DNA of 9,870 nt, from NCBI GenBank assembly GCA_002500765.1, contig DLSX01000232.1:615-10484 (forward strand), in the 5' to 3' direction. This DNA is from Neorhizobium sp. UBA7851. GTDB taxonomy: Bacteria; Pseudomonadota; Alphaproteobacteria; Rhizobiales; Rhizobiaceae. The translations under genes were made by a program, and so were the position numbers. The notes under the pieces were generated by a model. The model was not told the DNA's origin and made no database searches. It saw only the letters and a list, made by a program, of their open reading frames with translations. This document shows, piece by piece, positions 1-6,267 of this stretch. The stretch's first letter is position 1; each line of letters opens with the position of its first letter.

Positions 1-48
1 AGAGCGGGGGCTCCGGCCGGTTCGTGAATGCGATCGCGGATGCAGCGA

Positions 49-1485
49 TCAGTTCATCTGGGTGACGTATTTGGTTTCGAGATAGGCGGCGACGGCTTCG
101 GAGCCGCCTTCGGTGCCGTAGCCCGAATCCTTCATGCCGCCGAACGGGACTTCCGGGAGCGCCAGGCCGTTGTGGTTGATCGTCAGCATGCCGGCTTCGA
201 CTTCGCGGCCGAGCGCATGGGCGGTCTTGACCGAGCCGGTGAAAGCGTAGGACGCGAGGCCGAATGGCAGGCGGTTGGCCTCGGTGATCGCGTCCTCATA
301 GGTCGAGAAGCGGTTGATGATGGCGATCGGGCCGAAAGGCTCGTCGTTCATGATCTTGGCCGAGGTCGGGACATTGGCGAGAACTGTCGGCTCGAAGAAG
401 TTGCCCTTGTTGCCGATGCGCTTGCCGCCGGTCTTCAGTTCGCCGCCGTTCGAGACCGCGTCCTGGATCAGTGCTTCCATGGCCGGGATGCGGCGCTCGT
501 TGGCAAGCGGACCCATGACCGTGTCTGCTTCCAGGCCGTTGCCGACCTTGATGGCTTCCGCGGCCTTGACGAAACCTTCGAGGAACTTGTCGGCAACGCC
601 GTCCTGCACGAGGAAGCGGGTCGGTGCGACGCAAACCTGTCCGGCATTGCGATACTTCGACATGGCGCTGATTTCGATCGCCTTGTCGAGGTCGGCGTCA
701 TTGAAGACCATGACCGGAGCGTGGCCGCCGAGTTCCATCGTGGCGCGCTTCATATGCGTGCCGGCGAGGCTCGCAAGATGCTTGCCGACCGGGGTGGAGC
801 CGGTAAACGAGATCTTGCGGATGACCGGATGCGGGATCAGGTATTCCGAGACTTCGGCCGGGATACCGTAGACGAGGCCGATGACGCCTGCCGGAATGCC
901 TGCATCGACGAAGGCGCGGATCAGTTCGGCAGGCGAGGCCGGGGTCTCTTCCGGTGCCTTGACGATGATGGAGCAGCCGGTGGCGACAGCGGCCGAAAGC
1001 TTGCGGACGATCTGGTTGATCGGGAAATTCCACGGCGTGAAGGCCGCGACCGGGCCGACCGGCTGCTTGATGGTCATCTGGTTGACGCCGGAGGCGCGGG
1101 CCGGAATGACCTGGCCATAAGTGCGGCGTGCTTCTTCGGCGAACCAGTCGATCGTATCGGCAGCGCCCATGATCTCCATCTTGGACTGCGCCAAGGGCTT
1201 GCCCTGTTCGCGGGTCATCAGGAAAGCGATCTTGTCGGCGCGCTCACGCAGGATATCGGCTGCCTTGCGCATCAGTTTCGAGCGCTCGAAGGGAGCCGTG
1301 TCGCGCCAGATCTTGAAACCCTTGTCGGCAGCTTCGAGCGCCAGATCGAGATCCGCCTTACGGGCATGGGCAATCTTGCCGATCACTTCGTCTGTGGCCG
1401 GATCGATGACTTCGATCGTTTCGCCGCCGATGGCATCGCGCCATTCGCCGTCGATGAAGAGTTTTACGTCGGGATAGGTCTGCAT
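49..1485 (-). CDS. gabD: NAD(P)-dependent succinate-semialdehyde dehydrogenase family aldehyde dehydrogenase
   Basis: A complete 478-residue aldehyde dehydrogenase, the normal length for GabD-type enzymes. It probably oxidises succinate semialdehyde to succinate in the cytoplasm, the last step of GABA degradation. Numbered from the chosen ATG at 1485, the catalytic set is intact: Asn153 in PWNFP, Lys176 in KAPEETP, the FTGS turn at 227-230, general base Glu251 in ELGG, nucleophile Cys285 in GQVC, and Glu382 in EPFGP. The frame stays open upstream to 1608, but that extension (Cys/Pro/Arg-rich) does not look like ALDH sequence; family homology begins around MQTYPDVKLFIDGEW, so 1485 is preferred although its ribosome binding site is weak. 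Residue 287 is Ala, where E. coli GabD has a second Cys (CVC). An XRE-cupin regulator lies 163 bp upstream on the same strand, fitting GABA or polyamine catabolism. Substrate is inferred; a related semialdehyde (for example 2-oxoglutarate semialdehyde) is possible. Confidence 0.85.
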   Translation of the reverse strand: MQTYPDVKLFIDGEWRDAIGGETIEVIDPATDEVIGKIAHARKADLDLALEAADKGFKIWRDTAPFERSKLMRKAADILRERADKIAFLMTREQGKPLAQSKMEIMGAADTIDWFAEEARRTYGQVIPARASGVNQMTIKQPVGPVAAFTPWNFPINQIVRKLSAAVATGCSIIVKAPEETPASPAELIRAFVDAGIPAGVIGLVYGIPAEVSEYLIPHPVIRKISFTGSTPVGKHLASLAGTHMKRATMELGGHAPVMVFNDADLDKAIEISAMSKYRNAGQVCVAPTRFLVQDGVADKFLEGFVKAAEAIKVGNGLEADTVMGPLANERRIPAMEALIQDAVSNGGELKTGGKRIGNKGNFFEPTVLANVPTSAKIMNDEPFGPIAIINRFSTYEDAITEANRLPFGLASYAFTGSVKTAHALGREVEAGMLTINHNGLALPEVPFGGMKDSGYGTEGGSEAVAAYLETKYVTQMN

Positions 1486-1584
1486 AGGGGTCCACTTTCG
1501 TTTTGAAACGTCGGGTCGCGCGGCAGGACGCCGCGAGCAGAGGGGCGGAAGGGTTCCGGTGCCTGAGTTAGGACAAACGCAGCC

Positions 1585-1606
1585 GACAATCAACTTCGCG
1601 ATTGTC
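1585..1606. promoter_or_regulatory. Inverted-repeat candidate operator upstream of the aldehyde dehydrogenase
   Basis: Perfect 7-bp arms GACAATC (1585-1591) and GATTGTC (1600-1606) are separated by 8 bp, within the 163-bp gap between the XRE-cupin gene and the dehydrogenase. On the minus strand the right arm overlaps a TTGACA hexamer (1608-1603) that could serve as a -35 box, but I see no good -10 at 16-18 bp beyond it. The T run lies before the repeat on the minus strand, so it is not a terminator. The same gap also has a GC hairpin (CGCGGC/GCCGCG, 1519-1535) and a short CGTTT/AAACG palindrome (1499-1510) next to the start codon. Binding by the neighbouring regulator is inference. Confidence 0.4.
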
Positions 1607-1648
1607 AAAAAAAGTCATACTATTGAGATTAGGGCGAATGGCAGCGCA

Positions 1649-2245
1649 CTAGAGATAGGGCGGGGTTACTGCGCTGACCACTTCGCAACGTTCGGTGCCG
1701 ACATTGCGATAGCGATGCGGCAGGCGGCTGTTGAAGAGATAGGCGTCGCCGCGCTTCAGGATACGGCTCTGATTGCCGACCGTCACTTCCAGTTCGCCGG
1801 CAACGACCACGCCACCTTCTTCAGCCTCATGGGCCAGCATGGTTTCGCCGGTATCGGCACCGGGTTCGTAGAATTCGTGGAAGATCTGCACGCTGTGAGA
1901 TTTCGCATCGCCGACCTGAAGCAGTGTCAGCGGACCTTTCGACAAGGGTGTCAGTTCGTCTGCGCGGTAGAAAATCTGGTCAACGGGCGGAAGGGTGAGG
2001 GCGAAGAAATCGGTCAGCGGATAGCTGATCGCCTCGAGGATCTTTTTCAGCGATGCGACGGAAGGGCTGACCTTGTTCTTTTCGATCAATGAAACGAGCG
2101 AATGGGTGACGCCGGCCTTCACCGCCAGCGCCCGTTGCGACAGGCCATGGCTCTGCCTTACGAGGCGCAGACGGTCACCAACATCGAATTCGCCTTCCGC
2201 ATCGTTGCCGGTGGTCGTTTTTCCCGCATCATCCGTTGCGTGCAT
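1649..2245 (-). CDS. XRE-family transcriptional regulator with C-terminal cupin domain (PuuR-like)
   Basis: A 198-residue protein with two domains: an XRE/HTH_3 DNA-binding domain at about residues 21-80 (GDRLRLVRQSHGLSQRALA, then the recognition region around THSLVSLIEKNKVSPS) and a cupin_2 domain at about 115-190. The cupin keeps His139 of the first motif and His177/Asn181 of the second (LPHRYRN), so metal or ligand binding is plausible. Length and architecture match E. coli PuuR (about 185 residues), the putrescine-pathway repressor; the same-strand aldehyde dehydrogenase downstream agrees with a role in amine/GABA catabolism, but the ligand is inferred. The start is taken at ATG 2245, just ahead of the conserved domain, with an AGGA about 14 nt upstream; the frame is open to 2425, but that N-terminal stretch is Arg/Ser-rich and unlike the family. 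The start is the least certain part. Confidence 0.83.
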   Translation of the reverse strand: MHATDDAGKTTTGNDAEGEFDVGDRLRLVRQSHGLSQRALAVKAGVTHSLVSLIEKNKVSPSVASLKKILEAISYPLTDFFALTLPPVDQIFYRADELTPLSKGPLTLLQVGDAKSHSVQIFHEFYEPGADTGETMLAHEAEEGGVVVAGELEVTVGNQSRILKRGDAYLFNSRLPHRYRNVGTERCEVVSAVTPPYL

Positions 2246-2676
2246 GCTTTGCGAGGTCTTTCCTGTCCGTGTCCGCCGCTCTTTTCGCGCTGCACCGCAC
2301 TGATACACCCAAGGTGCGATCTTGGCCAATGACGAATAGCGGCGCGAGCGTGAGCGGCAGTCTGCATGCCTTCCTTCCTCGCCGCTGATCTTTCCAAAAC
2401 ACAACGCAGGATATGTGATTGGCAATCGCTTATTCTGCGCCGCACAAAATAATCAGCAATCCAACTAGTTTTGTAATGAATTGTTTATCCATCGAAATCA
2501 TATGTCATGCATGGCTCTATGGCGCGATTTGGGATGGATATGCGTCACGACCAATGACCGGAAATGCACTTTTTAGGTGTGTTTTCCGTTCCCAATGATT
2601 GGGTGAAAACGTGCTCTGTCAGTATGGCTCCGGCAACCTTCGGCACGGGAAGGGAGCGATTTCTCTTGGGTGAAAA
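2246..2676. other. Intergenic region between divergent regulator and chemoreceptor genes
   Basis: This 431-bp gap separates the minus-strand XRE gene from the plus-strand chemoreceptor and must hold both promoters. Bases from about 2430 to 2520 are AT-rich compared with the flanks. The half nearer the XRE gene is GC-richer and contains an open frame on the minus strand starting at ATG 2367 behind a purine-rich GGAAGGAAGG; it overlaps the XRE start out of frame and does not look like protein. The half nearer the chemoreceptor has a nested palindrome (2581-2610) and an 11-bp direct repeat. I could not assign a -35/-10 pair with confidence on either strand. Confidence 0.6.
2581..2610. promoter_or_regulatory. 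Nested palindrome upstream of the chemoreceptor gene
   Basis: Inner arms CCCAAT (2591-2596) and ATTGGG (2598-2603) meet around a single G. Outer arms GTTTTC (2581-2586) and GAAAAC (2605-2610) flank them, separated from the inner arms by 4 nt on the left and 1 nt on the right. It sits 67 bp before the chemoreceptor ATG. It could be a protein binding site in the promoter or a hairpin in the leader RNA. No T run follows, so it is not a standard terminator. Function unknown. Confidence 0.4.
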
Positions 2677-4602
2677 ATGACGTTTTTGGAAAAAACTGGA
2701 ATTCGAACAAAGATTCTTGCGATCATTCTCGTGCTTTGCGCCGCCGGCCTTGGAGCCGTGGCGTTCATCTCAGCGCAGTTCAAAACATCCGACGCGACCT
2801 ATTTCGAGTTCATCAGCAGGGATAATCGTGCGGCTCTTGAGCTGGCGCGTGCCAACCGCAATCTGGCGGGGCTTGCCTATACCGCATACCAGCTGAACTC
2901 CTATGATCATCAGCATGACATGTACAAGTTTGCCTCCAAGGATTATGTGGCGACCAAGGCATTCGTGCTGAACCAGCTTGCCGAGGCGCGCAACCTGTCT
3001 CCCGAACATGTCTCGGAATTCGACGACTTTCTGGCAAGGGCGCGTGCCGTGATTGCGCAGACGGACGAAGCCGTCGCCTTCGCTGCCGCCTCGGATGCCG
3101 CTCAGGCAAAGGCCGCACTGGTAAAGGCGGATACACTGATCGGGCCCTTGAGCGACGATCTGGTCGGTTTCCTCATCGAAAGAATGGATGAGGTGGAAGA
3201 TCAGAGCAAGGTGCTGACCGCCGGCAACAGCGGGACGATCGTGTCGACGCTGATCACCGTCGCGCTGCTGTTCGCCGCAGTTATCGGTGCTGCCCTGTTC
3301 GTCACATCCCGTGGCATCACGATGCCGATCATTCGCCTGCGCGAAAGGATGCTGTCTCTCGCCGGAGGCGATACGGCGGCCGAAATCGACGGCATGGACC
3401 GCAAGGATGAGGTTGGCGCAATGGCGAAAGCCGTACAGGTCTTCCGCGAAAATGCGATCGAGCGGACACGCCTCGAGCAGGAGACCGAAGCCAATCGCTC
3501 GGTGAGCGAAAAGGAACGTATCGAACGCGAAAAGCAGAAGGCGCAGGATGCTGCCGATGTCCAGTTCGCAGTCGACAGCCTTGCTGCCGGTCTTTCGAAG
3601 CTTTCCGGCGGCGATGTCGCCTACCGCATAACAGCGCCCTTCACGCAAAGTCTCGACGCGGTGCGTGGCGATTTCAACCATTCCGCAGAAAAACTGCAGA
3701 CCGCGCTCGTTCAGGTTTCCCGCAATGCCCGCGGGATCGATGCGGGAGCAAACGAGATCAAGGCGGCCGCCGATGATCTTGCCAAGCGCACCGAACAACA
3801 GGCTGCAGCCGTGGAAGAAACCGCGGCCGCGCTCGAGCAGATCACCACGACGGTCAAGGATGCGAGCCGACGTGCTCACGAAGCCGGTGAACTCGTCGGT
3901 CGGGCAAGGACCGGTGCGGAGCAATCCGGCGAAGTCGTGCGCAAGGCTGTCACGGCCATGGAGCAGATCTCGAAATCGGCAAACGAGATCAGCAGCATTA
4001 TCGGCGTCATCGACGAGATCGCCTTCCAGACCAACCTTCTGGCGCTGAATGCGGGCGTCGAGGCCGCGCGTGCCGGTGAAGCGGGCAAGGGCTTTGCCGT
4101 CGTCGCGCAGGAGGTTCGCGAACTTGCCCAGCGATCGGCAAGCGCGGCGAAGGAAATCAAGCTGCTGATCGATACGTCGAACCAGCAGGTGCAGGACGGC
4201 GTGCAGCTTGTCGGCGATACCGGCAAGGCGCTGGAAGTCATCGTCGCGGAGGTGCAGGAGATCAATCGCCATGTCAGCGCGATCGTTGAATCCGCTCACG
4301 AGCAATCGTCCGGACTTCAGCAGATCAACACGGCCGTCAACCAGATGGACCAGGACACCCAGAAGAATGCCGCCATGGTGGAAGAATCCACCGCGGCAAG
4401 CCATAGCCTGGCACAGGAAGTTGCGTCGCTGAACCGGCTTCTCGGGCAGTTCAGGCTCGGCGGCGAGGCACATGTTTCCGCGGCTGCCGGTTACGAACAG
4501 CCGGTCGCTTCACCCGCGCGTGCGCTTGGCCGCAAGATCGCGACGGCATTCTCCGGCAATGCGGCGCTCGACGTGTCGAAGGACAATTGGCAGGAATTCT
4601 AA
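2677..4602 (+). CDS. Methyl-accepting chemotaxis protein (transmembrane chemoreceptor)
   Basis: A 641-residue inner-membrane receptor that senses a periplasmic ligand and controls CheA through CheW. In order: TM1 at about residues 12-32, a mostly helical periplasmic sensor at 33-187 (4HB-like in size, ligand not identifiable), TM2 at 188-210, HAMP at about 211-263, a helical linker, a second HAMP-like segment at about 294-346, and the cytoplasmic coiled-coil signalling domain at about 355-595. The hairpin tip is textbook: EIAFQTNLLALNAGVEAARAG from residue 447, followed by GKGFAVVAQEVRELAQRS. The last five residues are NWQEF, matching the xWxxF tether for CheR/CheB, behind a flexible Ala/Pro-rich linker (600-636). 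The ATG at 2677 is supported by the GIRTKIL start typical of MCPs, although upstream Shine-Dalgarno sequence is weak (GGGTG 5 nt away; GGGAAGGGAG about 20 nt away). It stands alone, without che genes, and ends in a strong terminator. Confidence 0.95.
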   Translation: MTFLEKTGIRTKILAIILVLCAAGLGAVAFISAQFKTSDATYFEFISRDNRAALELARANRNLAGLAYTAYQLNSYDHQHDMYKFASKDYVATKAFVLNQLAEARNLSPEHVSEFDDFLARARAVIAQTDEAVAFAAASDAAQAKAALVKADTLIGPLSDDLVGFLIERMDEVEDQSKVLTAGNSGTIVSTLITVALLFAAVIGAALFVTSRGITMPIIRLRERMLSLAGGDTAAEIDGMDRKDEVGAMAKAVQVFRENAIERTRLEQETEANRSVSEKERIEREKQKAQDAADVQFAVDSLAAGLSKLSGGDVAYRITAPFTQSLDAVRGDFNHSAEKLQTALVQVSRNARGIDAGANEIKAAADDLAKRTEQQAAAVEETAAALEQITTTVKDASRRAHEAGELVGRARTGAEQSGEVVRKAVTAMEQISKSANEISSIIGVIDEIAFQTNLLALNAGVEAARAGEAGKGFAVVAQEVRELAQRSASAAKEIKLLIDTSNQQVQDGVQLVGDTGKALEVIVAEVQEINRHVSAIVESAHEQSSGLQQINTAVNQMDQDTQKNAAMVEESTAASHSLAQEVASLNRLLGQFRLGGEAHVSAAAGYEQPVASPARALGRKIATAFSGNAALDVSKDNWQEF

Positions 4603-4620
4603 GAGCCTGTCTGTCAAAAC

Positions 4621-4656
4621 AAGGAAGGCCCGGCTGCAGCGCAGCCGGGCCTTTTT
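4621..4656 (+). terminator. Rho-independent terminator of the chemoreceptor gene
   Basis: Perfect 11-bp GC-rich stem: GGCCCGGCTGC (4627-4637), a 3-nt loop AGC, GCAGCCGGGCC (4641-4651), then TTTTT (4652-4656). The A-rich bases before the stem (AAGGAA) could partly pair with the T run. It begins 18 bp after the chemoreceptor stop codon. Confidence 0.93.
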
Positions 4657-4777
4657 GCATGGTCATTTCGGCCAGCATGCCGAAGGGTTGCTGAATGGCT
4701 TGCGATCCGGGTCATTCGGCGGAAGCGGGTTCGATAAGGTTTCTGCAATGAGACATCACGGAACAGGAGGCGCGCCT

Positions 4778-4885
4778 ATGTTTCGGGTGCGCGGCTTTCA
4801 TGAAGTATTGTATTTCCTGATCTCATGCGTTCGGGTGTTTTTATTTCGGTTGTTTTTGTGTTGCTGTATGTCGACATTTCAATGA
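4778..4885 (+). CDS. Possible 35-residue hydrophobic small protein
   Basis: An ATG at 4778 is preceded by AGGAGG (4765-4770) with an ideal 7-nt spacing and opens a 35-codon frame to TGA at 4885. The product starts MFRVRGFHEVLYFLISCVR, then has a second hydrophobic run rich in Phe, Leu and Cys (LFRLFLCCC near residues 23-30). It could be a single-span membrane peptide with Arg residues at its N-terminal side. I do not recognise it. The main alternative is chance: the T-rich strand gives Phe/Leu/Val/Cys codons by itself, and an open frame of 35 codons is not unusual. Confidence 0.25.
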   Translation: MFRVRGFHEVLYFLISCVRVFLFRLFLCCCMSTFQ

Positions 4886-4922
4886 GTTGAAGATCTTCTT
4901 TTGTTTAATGGAGATTGTCGGT

Positions 4923-4982
4923 ATGTCTTTGGTTTTCTGTTTGTGTATACTTTTAATATTTGGTAAAGAGGGGCTGTTCTGA
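4923..4982 (+). CDS. Possible 19-residue hydrophobic peptide
   Basis: ATG at 4923, with GGAG at 4910-4913 and 9-nt spacing, opens a 19-codon frame: MSLVFCLCILLIFGKEGLF, then TGA at 4980-4982. It ends 31 bp before the acyltransferase start, so it could be a leader peptide for that gene or a tiny membrane peptide. As with the neighbouring 35-codon frame, T-rich composition alone could produce it. No homologue recognised. Confidence 0.18.
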   Translation: MSLVFCLCILLIFGKEGLF

Positions 4983-5001
4983 ATTAAGTCAGAGTAAATC
5001 C

Positions 5002-5008
5002 GAGGGGG
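5002..5008 (+). promoter_or_regulatory. Ribosome binding site fixing the acyltransferase start
   Basis: GAGGGGG lies 5 nt before ATG 5014. The frame is also open 18 codons further to a TTG at 4960, but that codon has only AT-rich sequence in front, so 5014 is the better start. Confidence 0.8.
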
Positions 5009-5013
5009 TTCGG

Positions 5014-6192
5014 ATGCTGCGTCCCGTTTTGGTCGATGGCTTGGAAGCGTTTATTCGGCTTGAAGATGCGTGGAACGACCTCGCGCGGTCGGTTGCCACT
5101 TGCCACTATACGCAGACGTTCGAATGGGCAAAGCTCGGCTGGGAAACCAGAGATGCTGCCCCCGGTGAACGGCTGATCTGCGCGACCATCTGGTCAGGCA
5201 CGCGGCTTGTTGCCGTTTGGCCCTTCCAGAGAAACCGGCTCGGCATGGCAAGCCGCCTCGAGCCGCTCGGTTGCGGCATGCATGAGGAATATGGCGACCC
5301 GCTGATGGCGGCTGATATGAATGCAGGCGAGATCTGCAGGGAGCTGATGGCGCTTTTGCGTCCGATGGCCGATATTCTCGAAGTTCCCTTTGTTCTGCAT
5401 GATGGCGCGGCGCGGCAGGTGCTGGAAAAGACCGGGGTCTTCAATATCCCGAACCCGCTGGACAGCTATATGATCGAGCGGCGCGGCATCGAGAATTTTG
5501 ACGACCTGCTGCAGACTTACTCGTCCAAATTTCGCACCAACCTGAAGCAGGGGCGCAAGAGGCTGCAGAAGATCGGAGAGCTGCGGTTCGAATTGCCTGA
5601 AGACTATTCCAGCTCCGTCGAGACCATCGATTGGGTGATCGAGGAGAAGCGGCGCTGGGTAGATCGCATGGACAAGGTTTGCCCCTGGATGAGCAAGGGT
5701 GAAGCGCGTGCGTTCTTTCTGGCGGCTTCGATGAAGCGCGGCGAACTCGGGCGCGTGGGGCTTTTCCGGCTGACCCTTGATGGCAAGCCGATCGCGGGTT
5801 TTCTGACGATGATCGACCGGACCCGTGTCGAATTGCTGACGACCAGTTTCGATCCGGAATATTCGCGCTATTCACCGGGCATGCTGATTATCGAGGACAC
5901 GGTGCGTTGGTGCTTCGAGCGCGGCCTCGATTTCGACATGCGGATCCTGCGGATGGACTACAAGGAAAGGTGGTCGAACGCCCAGACGGTGCGCATTCAA
6001 TATAGGATGCCGCTGACGATGAAGGGTGCGTTGGTTCTGCTGCCCGACTACCTGTCCTACTCATTCTTCAAGACGCTGCATGCAATCTTCAATGCAGAGC
6101 AGCGAGCCGCAATCCGGCGCATGATGAAGTGGCGCCCTTCGCTGAAGGGCCGGAACAGGTCTGCCGACGCCGAGATCGAGCCGAGTACGTAA
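5014..6192 (+). CDS. CelD/FemAB-like GNAT-fold acyltransferase (Acetyltransf_6 type)
   Basis: A 392-residue soluble protein with no signal peptide or TM segment. It resembles the CelD-type acyltransferases found near cellulose and exopolysaccharide genes of rhizobia: an N-terminal GNAT-like half (with EWAKLGW at 37-43 and LVAVWPFQRNRLG at 65-77), the basic segment SKFRTNLKQGRKRL (171-184), then the second GNAT core LDGKPIAGFLTMIDRTRVEL (255-274) and YSPGMLIIEDTVRWCFERGL (286-305). The family's closing YKERW motif is at 316-320. The likely reaction is acyl transfer from acyl-CoA or a related donor to a sugar or amino group, perhaps in surface polysaccharide or envelope modification; acceptor and donor are unknown. 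No glycosyltransferase, cellulose or polysaccharide export gene is nearby, so context gives no help. The Lys/Arg-rich tail (about 364-384) is poorly conserved-looking. The stop codon overlaps the terminator of the convergent dehydrogenase gene. Confidence 0.78.
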   Translation: MLRPVLVDGLEAFIRLEDAWNDLARSVATCHYTQTFEWAKLGWETRDAAPGERLICATIWSGTRLVAVWPFQRNRLGMASRLEPLGCGMHEEYGDPLMAADMNAGEICRELMALLRPMADILEVPFVLHDGAARQVLEKTGVFNIPNPLDSYMIERRGIENFDDLLQTYSSKFRTNLKQGRKRLQKIGELRFELPEDYSSSVETIDWVIEEKRRWVDRMDKVCPWMSKGEARAFFLAASMKRGELGRVGLFRLTLDGKPIAGFLTMIDRTRVELLTTSFDPEYSRYSPGMLIIEDTVRWCFERGLDFDMRILRMDYKERWSNAQTVRIQYRMPLTMKGALVLLPDYLSYSFFKTLHAIFNAEQRAAIRRMMKWRPSLKGRNRSADAEIEPST

Positions 6193-6219
6193 AAGCCCGG
6201 CTCGCAAGGCGGGCCGGGC
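6191..6219 (-). terminator. Rho-independent terminator of the glutaryl-CoA dehydrogenase gene
   Basis: An 11-bp stem, 6195-6205 with 6209-6219, encloses a 3-nt loop. All pairs are Watson-Crick except one position that is T/G as read on the plus strand (C/A on the minus strand, so slightly weaker there). On the minus strand it is followed by TTTT (plus-strand AAAA at 6191-6194), placing it as terminator for the gene ending at 6268. On the plus strand no T run follows. It overlaps the last two bases of the acyltransferase TAA stop at 6190-6192. Confidence 0.72.
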
Positions 6220-6267
6220 CAAAACCATGGCAAGGTCATCCGTGGCCGGTCCGGCCGCCGTTGCCGG

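Larger units (their letters stand above)
4657..5013 (+). other. T-rich intergenic region before the acyltransferase
   Basis: This 357-bp gap has GC-rich sequence to about 4795, including a TTCGGC/GCCGAA hairpin with a 6-nt loop (4667-4684). It then becomes T-rich on the plus strand from about 4800 to 4965, unlike the flanking genes. Two very short hydrophobic ORFs with good ribosome binding sites lie here (listed separately). The promoter of the acyltransferase should be within it, but I could not choose a convincing -35/-10 pair. Confidence 0.5.

Noticed and set aside
32..50. GATCGC/GCGATC hairpin at the end of the aldehyde dehydrogenase gene as a terminator
   Set aside because: Six-bp arms overlap the stop codon and no T run follows on the minus strand.
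28..1506. 492-codon plus-strand open frame opposite the aldehyde dehydrogenase
   Set aside because: Antisense shadow of a gene with intact ALDH catalytic motifs; the product is Asp/Arg/Gly-rich with no family features.
2770..4473. 567-codon minus-strand open frame opposite the chemoreceptor
   Set aside because: Mirror of a strongly biased coding sequence; the plus strand encodes an unmistakable MCP.
4472..4777. Upstream extension of the small ORF ending at 4885
   Set aside because: It runs inside the chemoreceptor coding sequence and through its terminator; only the part from 4778 has its own ribosome binding site.
4889..4898. GAAGATCTTC followed by T residues as a terminator after the 35-codon ORF
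   Set aside because: The palindrome has no loop; only 3 bp could pair in RNA.
6244..6256. GGCCG/CGGCC repeat downstream of gcdH as a second terminator
   Set aside because: Five-bp arms, no T run on either strand, and the better hairpin lies just beyond it.
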